Positions 38,194 to 56,255 of a DNA stretch of 64,000 nt are shown one piece after another. The translations under genes and the position numbers were made by a program. Below the pieces are notes generated by a model. It searched no databases. It worked only from the letters and a program-made list of their open reading frames with translations, and was not told the origin of the DNA. The stretch covers positions 1,723,501 through 1,787,500 of the forward strand of contig JAXDDX010000034.1 in the NCBI GenBank assembly GCA_034670405.1. Direction: 5' to 3'. This stretch comes from Hoplostethus atlanticus. Lineage: Eukaryota; Chordata; Actinopteri; Trachichthyiformes; Trachichthyidae. The stretch's first letter is position 1. Each line of letters opens with the position of its first letter.

Positions 38194-38479
38194 CTGACAA
38201 CACCGGGCGAGCTCCGTAGGATACTCAGTGGGATCATTCCATTAAATATATAGTCAAAGTCCAGCTGTTCAACAGATAGAAAAAAGATGATTCTCTATTA
38301 TGGCGTGTGGTATATCCTGATGAAAGACATTTAAAGGCTAAAAGTCTATTTAAACCCATAGGCAAAATGTCTGTTGTAAAAATCACACAACCATTCTATT
38401 TTCATTCTTCATTTTCATTGCTGTACTTTGTATTACTAAAACACATTCTAAAATGACGGAGCTCGCCCGGTGTTGTCAG
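38194..38479. repeat. 24-bp perfect inverted repeat, MITE-like
   Basis: The arms at 38194-38217 and 38456-38479 are exact reverse complements over 24 bases (core ACACCGGGCGAGCTCCGT) and flank 238 bases of AT-rich DNA. Similarity continues imperfectly outward for about 10 bases (TTTAG.CT). The size and structure fit a non-autonomous DNA element with terminal or subterminal inverted repeats. Confidence 0.65.
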
Positions 38480-41400
38480 TTAGTCTAAAACCCAGAGGGA
38501 CATCTACTGGGCGGCTAAAAGTTGAACGTTTTAATAAGATGCCTTCCTCCTTGGTTATATAAAACAAAGATATATGTAAGAATAAATTGCCCAAAAGCTC
38601 GATGCCTGTTCTCAAAATACTTAGTAAGTAGCAAAAAAAACTTGTAAGTCTCAACCACAGACTGCAAGATTTCTAAATCTGGCACTGGCACTGTGTGGTT
38701 TTAAACAAACACGTGGTGCAAGCCTCCAACACGTGCAGTTCACGTTTCAATATACTGATACTCGGATAAATATTAACATCCAGATAATAGCATTTGTCTG
38801 AATATATCTCTTATTTGGAGACATGCACTTAACATGCTGCAACGTCACACCACATATTTGTGTAAAACCGTGCTCAACTCAAAAATGGAGCTTTTGAGGG
38901 ACCCAAAGAGGAACGCATCCTCTCACTTGTTTCAGACCAGATGCTTTTCTGCAAATCGTGTGCTGTAAGAGTTCATTGCAGGTTTGACATGGACTCTCTG
39001 ACTCCAGATTGAAATGAATGAACGGTGACCTCTTGAGGCCGTACCAGCGAGGGAAGATTATGTTGGTTCTATGTCACTGTCACTTGTTGGACGGTGCATA
39101 TTAGGTTGTGAGGAGTAAGATAGTTGGTGGTTCTGTCAAAAGGATTAACGTGCAATTGGTTTTATTAGTAGAAATAGTTATTTGGTACTAAACTGCTGAA
39201 AAACATTCCCTCATATTTCCCAGCACTGATGTGTGCGTATTTGTTGGGATCGGTCCAAAGTGAACTAAACAATGTTATTGGTTTAACTAAAGAACAAACT
39301 ACGAACATGCTATCGTATGAATAGCTGTGCGGCAGTGTCAGGTGCTAAGTTCACTTCCTGCTTGACCTTTATTGTGACATTCTTCCTGTTGCAGCTAGTA
39401 AACATGTTGGATCTAAAGAAGAAGACAGGGCCTTTGGGTATGAGTGTAATACGTCTGTGTTACACCACTGAAATAAGACACTCAGGAATGAATCTTGTGT
39501 AGAGTGTGTGTGTGTTTGCTTACTCTCCCTCCTCATGAAAGGGGTGTAAGACAGTGATCTTGTCTCATAGCACTATGCATGTAATGACCTAAACACACGT
39601 ATTGGCATGGCATCACTGTATGCCACAAGTATGAATCCAAGATAGTGACCCATGTACTGTAACTGTGCTACTACTACTAAAGCAGTACGCTTAGATGCCT
39701 CACAACATTTCAGCCATAAGTTGCTGGTTGCTTTCATAGCTGTGGGTGATGTCGTATTTGCATGGGTTCCTCCAGTATGTACACAATGCATTGCATAATG
39801 TGCATGTCAGTTACGGTCTGTGTAATAAATCTATATCATACATATAATACATGCATATGCCAGATAGTCTCAACTATAAGGGTACATTACGTTCTGGTGA
39901 GCACTAGGCAATTGGATGCCGCAGGCACGAGATGTGGCAAGAGGGGAAAGGGTGCGGCCGTGGAATAGGATAGGTGGTTGCCCCCCCAACTCATGTCAGC
40001 ACATCAGTGACCCAGATGGAATGACAAGGAGCGTACGCCCACGTCTCCTCGTCTTGATGAACACACGCTGTCTTCCTAACACGTTCAACTACAGCACCCA
40101 GTCGCAACTACAGCCACCCCGGCTCTGACAGCGTTAGCTAGTATTCACAGTTTTTGCTCTGTGTGAAAACCAGGAGGTATAGTAGCTGAATGTGCTGAAT
40201 TTCAACATTCTGCACTCCCCACAACCGCAAACTCACCCCATACACGCTCACACACGTGTTTAGCAACTCCATTTTAACAACAGGTATCATGAGGTATATC
40301 ATGAGGCCCTTATAGCGCTCACTCCTACTTTCAGTACACCTCTTGAACAGAACAGTGGCATCCAACACAGTCAAAGCCCCAAACTCCAAGCTATAGTGGT
40401 TACTGAAGGCAATGTTGTTGTTGTCTTGCACGTTGTCTACTTGACACTGGAGGCCTGTTTGTGTCTTGGTATCCCATCATCAGTGGCCAGCCAGGGTGTG
40501 GTAGTGTGCAGTATGTGCTCCAGGACTGGGCAACTCTAACTCTCTCTCTCTCACAGAATAGGAAGAAAAGCCTTTAGTCACAGAGCATTGGAATAAGTTA
40601 CACCAAAGTTATAGATAGGGGAATATGTTTCCAGCGGCTGGTGCTTGGTTAACTGGGTGTCTGTGTTTCAACTATTTCAACACAATTTCATCACTAATCA
40701 CTGCCACCCAGCAGAACCAATTCACCGTCAGCCGTACCGCTGAGTCATACCAACCACACTGCCGTGCTGGAGCTGGACACGAAGGAACTGCTGCAACTTA
40801 TATTAAGTGAATTACATTTCTTATGCTTACAATTGTAAACATATAAATAGTATATTATGAGTGTATTATGAGTATTTGTACTTTTCCTTGCTTTGTTTTG
40901 ATGTTTTTGTCACTCGGCGTTCATATTCTGACGGCACGAAGGCAGAGGAAGAGGAAAAAGGCTCTCTCGATTTTTCACTCCTCTTGTTTTCCCCCCATAA
41001 CATCTCTGTCATTGTTACAACATCCTGTTGCCAGCAGAGATGATTTGTCAGCTGGGCTATAGGTTCAAATGAATGAAATCAGCGTGTTGGTTATAAATGG
41101 TTTCTACCGGCCCCTGGTATTGACAAGTTGGGGAAAGTGGCCATTGATTGATTGTTGAAGAGAGTTGCCCCTGCCTCCACTTGGCAGAGAGGATGCTTCT
41201 ACTGTTGTGTTATATATCTGCCCACAGGCTCAGGGGCCTGCCAACTCTGTGTCCTTCCCCAGCAATAAAAAGGTCATTAGAGAGGAGATGGTGTGTCCTT
41301 TTGTGCGTCACAGTTCTGCCTGGAGAAGTGGTTCTTTTTTTGTTGCTTTGTCTTGTTTGACCTCTCTTTCTGCTTTTATTCTACCCCCCTCCTCCTCTTT

Positions 41401-42836
41401 TGCTCTCTGGGTATTTAGAAGGTCAGCGGGGTGTTTCATTCGCATCCAAGTCAAAAACCCATATGTGGACCTTATGGTTTACACCGGGGTCTAGCAGTTG
41501 GCTCAGAGGCACGTAGATGCACAAACACACATATATATACTACAAGAATTGGCAGGCACATACACACACACACGCGTTGTATTGTACATTAGTGTTTTCT
41601 GGGTGCCCAGACCGGTTCACAATTATGTTAAGCCGTTAGAGCCGTCTGCACAAGTGAGATAACGTGATGCTTACGCACACTAAGCTCCGACAGAAAAAGC
41701 TGCACAATGATATTTCAGACGGAGACAGCGAATCTGCAAATTGGTCTGTGGTATTTCTTTTTGCGCACATGATTGTGGAGCGTGAAAAGGGGGCTTTATA
41801 TTCCCCCCAACATGTCTCTCTTTATCGCTCCCCTTTCTTTATTTGGCTCTCTTTTTATGATATTTTTGGCCTGGTTTTGCACCTGTCACTTTCCCTCTCG
41901 TTATGAGCATCTCTATTTCCATCTCTTTCGCCGACCCCCTTAACTCACCCTCTGCCGGTCTTCCTTTGCCCCCATCGCTCCCCACCAATCTGTCTATCAT
42001 TCTATTCCCTTTGCGAACTATCCTTCTCTTACCCTCCCCTGGTCTCCCCGCTATCTTCAACCTTTCTGTCTCCGTCTTGTGTGTCACTTGAATATTGATA
42101 GGGTCTTTTGAGACAGAAACTTGAGACTGATTAGCGTCTGACACACAACTTTTACCCTTTGTCTACACTGTTCATCTCACCTCCTCCCACGACATCCATC
42201 TAAACCTGCCGTATGCATACACCACCATGTTTGGGGTCACTGATACCAGGATTACGCCCCACAGAATAACCTGTCGCCCTTGGACAGCGGTGGCATTTCC
42301 CCCACACTGCTCATGACTTGAACATCTCATGGTAACGTCACACCAAGTTCACTGGTAGGCTACTTGACCCCTGGTGCCGCAAAGTTTAATGTTTAGGGGT
42401 TGAAGGCGCTGTTAAATACTGTCTGCGGATCAGTTTACAGAGATCTGGGTCGAATGTAAACCTTTGGCAAAGGAAACGACCAAACTGACCCCTAGCTCAG
42501 CATCTATGGGGCAACATTACCCTACTCGGCTCAGGCTTTACTACGGCTTCTGTCCATCCATCACAGGCACCAAGAGTCATATTCCATTTAGTAGATCCCT
42601 TTTAAATTCCGTCAGGGGATTTGAAAATATGAATCAAGGGGATTTGGCACTTAAAAAGTTGAACACTGATGGTACAGTTCAAAGATTCATGTGAGCTGGT
42701 TAATCCACTTTTCAAACAGAATTATTAATAGGCCAACTTAGAATAGACTCTCTAGATGCCTACAAGCAGTTTCCTCTTCCCAGCTGTTACATAAAATATA
42801 ATGAATTCAGTATCCAGGATACATAAGAGAGAAAAG

Positions 42837-42840
<4 letters not shown>

Positions 42841-42894
<54 letters not shown>
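42841..42894. repeat. (GA)27 microsatellite
   Basis: This is an uninterrupted GA tract in the intergenic region downstream of zyg11. Confidence 0.95.
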
Positions 42895-42898
<4 letters not shown>

Positions 42899-43146
42899 AA
42901 AAAAAGAGGGTTTGATTTGGAGCGTGACTGCCCTCGGAACAGACAGAAAAACACAGATTCAGGGTGTTTGGCGAACTTGCCACGAGACATATGCATTCAT
43001 CTTGACTCTCTACACCTCATGACTGCATATTGTACATGAAATGCATCTCCGTCCTGAACACATCCTGAGGGCAACATTGCCCCTCGGAGCTGCAGTGCTA
43101 AAGCATCCTCTAGTGGCGGTCTTAGGATCCATACATGGCTTGAACT

Positions 43147-43178
<32 letters not shown>

Positions 43179-43504
43179 CCAACTTTGGTTTATTTCTCCT
43201 CAACATAGTGCAAATTTGAATTGGGACATCCACTGCTCTCCTGTAAACAATCTCCACTTTCAAACAGATTGCTACATCATAATTTTCTCCAGGTTTCGCC
43301 TGACTGCAACCAGTGATCATCAAAACATAATTTATATACTTCTCTATATTTCATAACTTCATAAATACATATTTGTTGCCAAACATTTGACATTTTTTTT
43401 ACCTCTGTACTTTAGTATTATTATATATCTGCCACCTCATGTGTCTTCCGGACACAAACTCAAAAGACACCCCATGAAATCCCATTCATCATCATCTTCA
43501 CACT

Positions 43505-43674
43505 TCATGCACTTTGAGGTCCTGTCCGGTGTTGCTCCACTATACACAATATGGCCTCCGCTAGTCTTTTGATGTCGCTGTGTGTGTCGGGGTGTGCAGC
43601 CAAAGCCTCCAGAAGATCAATGACACCCTCCCTCTGGAGCATAAGGCTGTAATGTGTAGCTAGAGGATAGAGAG

Positions 43675-43732
<58 letters not shown>

Positions 43733-46700
43733 GGTAGAAGTAATGCACCAGATATATGAATCCATTTAGTCCATTTTTTGTGGCAAACTAAAGTGAGAGA
43801 TTCAATGAGATAACTCCATTTCAATTTGATCTACACATGTTGACCCCCTGGGATCCACCCTACACGCCCCATAGTCAAACAAGAACCCCCCCCGCCCCCC
43901 CCCCCATGGTAATCTGTTTGTGTGTCTTACTGTTCTGGCTGCACACCAGATGTACGGCCCAGGCCGCCCACAGCTGCACTCCTGAGGGCTGGGACGTCTG
44001 GAGCAGAGGGCAAAAAGGACGGAACGACCTGAAATATGGGCGGAAGACGGGAGTGCACAGATAAGAAGAAAGGCGGGACGTAAAAGTAGCATTTGTTTTA
44101 TCTTGCTTGGGAGAACCAGACGGTCGGGGGGGGGGGGGGGTTCCCGCATCTCGATTCAGATCGTGTCAGGTGAGTGGTCAGTCACAGAAAAGTATTATAA
44201 ATTGACCTTCAAAATACTTTCCTGTGATTGTTTTAATATTTCTGGCATTCATATTATTATTCTGTGCAAAAAGCAAAAAGGTTTTTTTTCTGTAGGATAA
44301 CATCAATTGAAATGCTGATGCGAAAACAGGTTCTAGTACTAGTGAAGATGAGGTTGCCGTTGAGTTCGTTGAGCTTTTCTCTCACCTGTAAGAGACCATA
44401 TCTCTCTCAGGTGGGGTCCATGTCAATACAGAAGCGTGCTGCAAAGAGAGAGAGGCAGCTTAGAAGAGCCAAAGATGTGTTTCATGTAAGTTAAGACGAA
44501 CATCAACATACAAAACGTGTGCACAACATCCATCCCACCCCCGTCTCTCTCTCTCTCTGTCTCTCACACACACCAGCTGCTCCAGAACGGTGGTGCGAAG
44601 CTCTTCGTCCAGGGTCCAGGCTTCTGGTCTGGAGGCGAGCTGCGCCAGGACCCCCCCAGCAAAGTAGCGGACCCCCACCTCCACCTGGGAGTCCCGCAGC
44701 AGGCTGAGGATGTGCTCCAGCAGGTCCTCCTCCATCAGGTCTCCCTGCAGCTCGTCCACCTCCGCTATGTTGTTCTGGAGCACAGTGAGACAAGATGTTC
44801 GCCGGAGAGCAGTGACAGTAACAATAATATCATCATTTCACCTAACACTAACAGTTACGCTAAGTCCGGGGGTGCACACTCGGGCCACAGCGAAAATTAT
44901 CCCGTCACACACTCGCACACAAATCCCCGTTATCACCATAATAGCGCTATGGGAAAGAAACACCCACACACACGGTAACTTGGTTTGAAACTTTATTACT
45001 AATTCATTACTTGCATATATATGTCACTGCGGAGAAGTGAAGGGATCCTGTTGGGTGGAAAATCGCTACTGCCGATTTCAAGGGTCCAAGCCGAGGCTAT
45101 GCAGCATGGGCTGGCTTTGTAGTGCCTGACCCATAGTGCGCATGCACACAAATGCCGTCCAATGGGCAAAACTATTATTTAATTGTTTATATGTATTGTA
45201 AATGGTTGGAATGGGTAGCCTTAGTATTGTTTGGTTTTGTTATTAATTGCATTATGTAGATGCTTAATTATTTTCATTAATTTCGTTCTAGTCTGGCCAA
45301 ATGCATACATTATTATAATTTATGTTATATGATAATTGCATTTGGTTTGTTCCAATGGGAGGGGATATGGGCATAAAGGTGAGCTCTAAGCCAGGTGAGG
45401 GGAGTGTGGTATGACAGTGTAGGTGGCAGCATCCCCAGAATATTGAGTTGTAAGTGGCAAACCTATACATTTGGATGTTTTTTTTGTAAATACTTCATTT
45501 TTCTTAATTCTCACATTTTTGGCTGCACTGTTTTGTTTTGGACTTATCCTTTTGTAAATAAACCTTCTTGCACGGACGTTCTGTTGTGGCGGAGCCAATT
45601 ATTCTTTTGAAAAAGGACTCAACAACACCAACACGGTCATCTCTACCCGACAGCCCGCCACACAATATTATTACAGTCTAACATTAGATTGGATTTAAGC
45701 TAAAAAATGCACCGGTTTATTTTGCATTAGCACAAACTATTCTAATTCAGATGACCTACAGATGGACCCATGCTTATTTCTGCCAGACAGCTCATTGGAA
45801 ATGGTTGTGGGGAAAATATGACAGGACTCTCATTTCCATACGCTCTCCATGGTGACAAGGGTGTAAACACTGCAGATGGATTTTGATTGGATCGAGCCCA
45901 GTGGCTAAATTCATGTTTAAAGTCAGACCCTTTGAGCAGGCCGTCTCATGCAGCAGTTACTGCAAAAGAGTTTTGTTTCAACAAGCTACAAACATTGAAT
46001 GGTGGATTTTGATATTAAAATGGGCACACACACACACACACACAATACATATTCAAAGCTTCCAACAATGACAAAAAACAACAACAACAAACACCACATG
46101 CACACACTGAACCTACCAGAAGGCCCAGAACTTTCTGTTGAATGGAGGATTCAGTGTAGTAGGACTGCAACGCAAGAAAGGGGCAGCGTGAGGCGATAAA
46201 TGAGCACTTTGTATACATCTCTTCAAAATGCATGGTATGTGAAAGTCTGCATAAAGTACAAATATAGGAAAGTTGCCCTTTCCATAGCCTGCAAATGCAT
46301 GTGTACCTCCTGTGTGTTAACGTGCACTGTATACGAACCGTATGCCTTCTCCGGTTGCAGGAACAGCATTTAAGACTGCATTACTCAGTGTATGTTATGT
46401 GTGCCTGCATGCAGTTGATGGGACAAGGGAGCATATATTTCAAGTGCTGCCGTTTGTGAACAACTTTTATATGTGTGTGTGTGTATGTGTGAGTATTCTG
46501 ACTGAGTGTTTTACTACGTGCAGCGGTGTTCTCTTTGGGCTCCTCTACCTCCAGGACCTCCTCGTACAGCTCCAGGCCCAGGCACTGGATGAAGTGGCGG
46601 GCCGCGGTGGGCGTCTCATCCGTCAGGTTCCACAGAGCGCTCAGGGCAAACTTCAGAGTGTTGTCCACCACTCCCACCATGGCCTTCTGCTGCACAATAC

Positions 46701-49076
46701 CCAGCAGCTGCTGTTGGACGGAGAGACCGGGAGACAGAGGTGGAGAAAGGGAGGGTGAGAGAGAGTGAGAGAGTGAGACAGACCGACAGAGACAGTGTTC
46801 ATTACTGTGCAACTGGAGGTTACCGTAAAGTGGCGGGTGTGTACAATGTTGAATACGATACAGATTGAATAAAAAGACAATTACGACAACAAATCAGACG
46901 TACACAAAGTGAAAAGGATTTTGAGGACAGGCTTGATTACATGGAGAGAGAGGGAGAAAAAGCACTGAGTAACAGAATAGCAGTAAACAGAAGTAGTGAG
47001 CGAATGGAGAAAGCGACAGTGTTGAGTGAATGAGTATATACTGTATATGTCATGGAAAAACACAGCGAACAAGACAGGGAGAGACAAGAGGACTGGAATT
47101 ACACATACACACACACATCTAGTGCTAAGCCAAGGACGTGGTGTGGAGTTGGAAACTAAATCGCACCTTCATAATAAAGATATCAGTGCCCAGCTGTGCG
47201 GTCTCCTCTGTGGACAGCTGTAAATTAAAAAAGAGAGACAGATGAGTGGTTTGAGTCCCGGCCAATCTCCTGAGTGCCAAACAAGAACCATAAAGCTACT
47301 TCAACACTCGGGTCACCTCTGAATAGAATTACAAGCTGGACCTCGCTCAAGTTTCAAGGTAACCCTCGTAGGATATTCTCTTAATATTTTATTACTTCCT
47401 GTCACTGCTTTTAGTGCATCATTTACCAGTCTACCGGAAGGGTTTTCTTGGGACTCCACAGGGAGATAAGCCCCATAAATCCCAAAATGGACTGAATTAA
47501 ATCCTAAAAACTGGTTGAGGCTACTGTTTGTAATGGGGGCATTTTTTTTTTTTGCATCAGAATATGTCAAAACTATGGTCACATAGAGATGTTGAGGAGA
47601 ACATTGCATCTGGTGGGGATAAAAAGTGGCATACTACTACTTCATGTACAGTAAGTGAGCAGTGTCTTGACCTTAGCCACCAGAATGGAGATGACAGCCA
47701 CGGCCATCCTCTGAAGGGTGGGATCCTCATGGCTGCTCAGCCAGTTCATCACCAGCTTGGCTGCTAAATACCTGGACAATGGACAAAGCATGGATATCTC
47801 ACACAAAGAGTGAACACAGCATGATAAAAATATAATATAATGCACAGACATGGCTCTGAGAATCAGAGTCGTAGCCAGAGAAGTCTCTACTCTTACATCT
47901 GGCAAAACCGTTTTCTGAGACAGTTACAGACAGAGCTGATTGTTTTAGTTGGATCAGAAGTTGCTGGCAGAGACAACGTAATGCAACCCTACGGGATCTT
48001 GGATTAACTTTGCTACTGCACAAGTAGTAGTAAACTAACTTGTCAAAAGGGACATCCTGAAGGATGTAGTCGCTGCAGAGCGCCAGCAGACAGTTCCTTT
48101 GCACCTGGAGGGAGGAAAAAGACTGAAATGAAATGAACCGCCATATGAGGGAAAGACTTGCTGTATGAGAATGTGTATTTCATTGTATTGAGAGACAGAG
48201 ATCATTATATGAAAATGATATGTTGTATAACTGGCCTCCCGCCTGTAACCCTTTCCATTACAGCTCCCTAAATCTCTGTAATTTGGTGTCGCTGTAATCT
48301 GAAGCGTTGAGCGTATCTCCTGACCTGCTGGTGGTTGGGGAAGGTCCTCATGGCGTGCAGCAGCTGGGTGACAGTGGCGCTGAGCAGGTGGACGGGCATG
48401 GCCTCTGCCAGGTCCTGAGCGGTCAGGTTGCACACACACGCCGTGGCCCTCAGCTGGACGTGCAGGGAGGTAGGGTGGCTCTGCATCCCGCTTAACACCA
48501 GCTACAGGTAGCAGGAGCTCAAAGTCAAAATCGGAAAAAGCATCGTAATCAGTCGGTAGTCTCTGGTTGGCAAACGCTGGGTGGAAGGGGGGTTCAGTCC
48601 TTCAGCAGCGACTTGGCTGTCCTTGTTAAAAAGGTATTTACCATTCATCTTCTTCACTGGAGTACCAGTAATAGAAGAACTCCCAGGTGTGAGTAACCCT
48701 CCCTCCCCCTGTAATGACTCCCCCAGGCGGATGCAGTAATTACAACTTTACTACAGCAAGGCTCTGCGTCCCACAGCACCAGGTAAAGACAATAAATGAA
48801 GGATAAAAGTTGTGAAAAACACCCATTTAACAACATATTTAATTTACTACACAATCAATCAATGATGGTCTGTTTAATGACAATGAGCCAGATGTCCGGT
48901 GTGAAGAGAAGAGACGGGAGGGGGTTGTGGTACCTTGAGGACATCTGGCCGGGGTTCGTCTATGTCGGTGGTCAGGTTGTAGAGATGGACGAGGGCCTCT
49001 CGTATGAAACACTCCCTCCCACTGTACCTTCTCAAGGCCTCACACACCTGGCTCTCATTAGAGTCTCCAGTTACCT

Positions 49077-49119
<43 letters not shown>

Positions 49120-51064
49120 AGATGAGCATTGCGGGAGAGAGACAGGAAATACAACGGACAAATTCAGTAAATGTACAGAAACGTGTAACAGCGAAAACAC
49201 AGTGAAACTCTGTATGAGAATCCAAAGAAACAGTCTAATTGTTGAAATGAAGTACAGTCACGGTTACCTTTACGTTTCCCCGTGAAGAGAGGACATCGCA
49301 GGAGCTGACTCCGGTGGCCACCAGGCCCAAGAAGACCAGCTCACTCCTGGCCTCCACAAACGCTCTCAGCGCTGCCTCTGGGATTCTCTTCCGTCCCGAC
49401 ACGTCTAGAGAAACGAGGGCAGGGAGGACCTGAGGACCGCCCTCCAGAAGCTGCCGCACTGTCTCATCCCCCTCCCGCCCATCATTATCATCCGTGGACA
49501 TCCCTGCAAAGTGGTCCTCTGAGAAGTCCAGATGCCTGAGAGCGTGAAGTTGGCCTAGGACAAAGAGCAGCCTGGCGGGGGACATATCCAGCTGCCGGAG
49601 CCTTGTGGGCGATGAGAGATCTCAGGGTGTCCCTGCACTCCAGGAGGGCCGTGAGCTCTGAGACAGCACTACAGGAGATATCCAGGCTCTCCAGCTGAGG
49701 GAGAGTGCAGATGTCCTCCAGGATAGCATGGGTCAGGTCTGTGTGGGCCAGGTTGAGTGTCCTCAGTCCCCGTAGAGAGCTGAAGCCAACACGGGCCCTG
49801 CCGTCCTCCCCCAGAGACTCCCAGTCCAGATATAGCCCGTTCAGAGACAACCTCCTGCAGGCTGGATCTGCACTCCGGGTTGGAGGCCAGGCTTGAGATG
49901 ACGTCGGCCCCGGTGAGGCCCCCGGGGACCCAGGAAGCATCCAGTTCCTGGAGCCGGTGAGGGCAGAGCGCCAGGCGGAGAGCTTCTGCGGACACCGGAG
50001 AGCAGCGGATGGAGGCTCGGCGCAGGCGGAGCTCTTTGCGGTTGCGGAAAATCCCAACAGTTGTGTCATTCAGCAGTCCTTGTAGGGAGGAGCAGACAGA
50101 AGGATGTTGTAGGAACGAGCAGCTTAACCTCAGTTTAGCCACCTTTATATTTGTGGAATAGACGTTACTCACCCTTTTACCCTGACATGCATTCATAGTG
50201 CACAACTATTCTGAGGATATAACAGTTTTTCTTTATCCTGGCGGTTGTTACGTCACCGGGAACAAGACTCACTACTATGGTTTGACTTTGACCTTTGATG
50301 CTGTGGACAGAGTTTAGCTGTCCACATCTCATAACCTGATAGGCGTAGGCGCTCTCAATCTTCCAGCCCGATGTTGTCGAAAGCCTTTTTTCCCGTCCCC
50401 CTGACTTACCCTCAGCTGCCATCTTTTGCAGTAGCTGGTCAGCCATCTCCTGTGGGAGGAGCGGGGCCCAGCTGAGGCGCAGGGAGCCGTCTGCTCGCCT
50501 GCTGCACAGAGCGTCCAGGCTGCGACACACCTGAGCCAGGCAGAGGTCACACAGGGCCTCGGGGCCGTCCGCATCCTACAGCACCCACCAACATGCAAGC
50601 AGCAGTCATGCTATTGGATTATTACATAACACAGTGTAGGTTTGTGGATAGACTAGATACATTACCTAGAAATATTTAGTTAGTAAGAGAATATGTGACA
50701 GGGCTATACCAGTCTAAATGACTAATAAGGGTGTAATTCATCAGCAAGGTTCTTTAGTTTTAACGAGGTTTTGTTTCCACAGTAAAGACATTTGAAAAAC
50801 ACATATGACCAGACAGTGTCATAGGATCTGTGACGCTGCAGGGTTCTAATTTTACCCACAACAGATGAGGCGCTGCACGCGAGTAAAGCCCGTTTAAATC
50901 ACCTAATCCAAACTGATCTCTGCGGGGCAACGTGGGGCAAAAAGCAAAAGGCCCTTCACAAGGTATTGAACGTGTGTCACTGGCAGACATGACAAGAGCA
51001 TGGAAATAAAAAAAACAATTCTAGAAGGAAGGGGGTGGGGAGGGGGAGGAGTGTAACTCACCAT
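43505..51064 (-). CDS. zyg11: zyg-11 family protein (ZYG11B-like), CUL2 ubiquitin ligase substrate receptor
   Basis: Family members bind Elongin B/C and CUL2 and select substrates, including proteins with exposed N-terminal glycine. The exons in transcript order are 51062-51064, 50410-50575, 49268-50078, 48934-49074, 48325-48501, 48040-48104, 47672-47771, 47167-47217, 46549-46710, 46117-46164, 44574-44774, 44386-44438, 43931-44028 and 43505-43659. The corrected sum is 2,229 bases (742 aa; human ZYG11B 744). N-terminal VHL-box-like and LRR parts (LPQLESLDISCSAVSELTAL, LVSLDVSGRKRIPEAAL) are followed by ARM-like repeats (CLLALCSDYILQDVPFD, LKFALSALWNLTDETPT, SSIQQKVLGLLNNIAEV). Exon 3 is 811 bases where phase needs 809, because extra bases sit at about 49854 and 49601. 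The first coding exon is a lone ATG flush with its donor. From there the protein (MDADGPEALCDLCL) aligns residue for residue with human ZYG11B from its Met-10. Confidence 0.93.
43680..43729. repeat. (GA)n microsatellite in the last zyg11 intron
   Basis: This GA tract on the + strand is CT in the sense of zyg11. It starts about 20 bases from the acceptor of the last exon, so it acts as part of a long pyrimidine tract. Confidence 0.9.
44775..46116 (-). other. zyg11 intron with possible LTR-like insert
   Basis: This is the intron between the exons at 46117-46164 and 44574-44774. The + strand of about 45170-45660 has a TATA-like GGGCATAAAGG (about 45369) and AATAAACC (about 45557) less than 200 bases apart, an arrangement seen in solo LTRs. 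No flanking duplication was identified. Confidence 0.35.
49081..49118. repeat. (CA)19 microsatellite beside a zyg11 acceptor
   Basis: In the zyg11 sense this is a GT tract ending 4 bases before the acceptor CAG of the exon at 48934-49074. Confidence 0.95.
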
Positions 51065-56218
<5,154 letters not shown>

Positions 56219-56255
56219 ATCTTTAGCTTGTTTGGTGATTCAGAAAGGAAGAGCT

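Larger units (their letters stand above)
36223..43504. other. gene-free interval between lrrc52 and zyg11
   Basis: The first part is probably lrrc52 3' UTR; an AATAAA at 36987-36992 is a candidate end. A GCTAGC/GCTAAC-rich patch lies at about 36645-36815 and an inverted repeat at 38194-38479. A GA tract is at 42841-42894 and a CA tract at about 43147-43174. No exon can be supported. In human RXRG also lies beyond LRRC52, but I see none of its exons here. Confidence 0.5.

Noticed and set aside
36223..43504. Possible rxrg exons, expected from human synteny
   Set aside because: No nuclear-receptor DNA-binding or ligand-binding sequence is visible on either strand.
44517..44978. 153-codon + strand frame
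   Set aside because: It is the antisense shadow of the zyg11 exon at 44574-44774.
49488..50205. Two overlapping long frames taken as separate genes
   Set aside because: They are successive parts of one zyg11 exon separated by single surplus bases. The exon length fits phase once two bases are removed.
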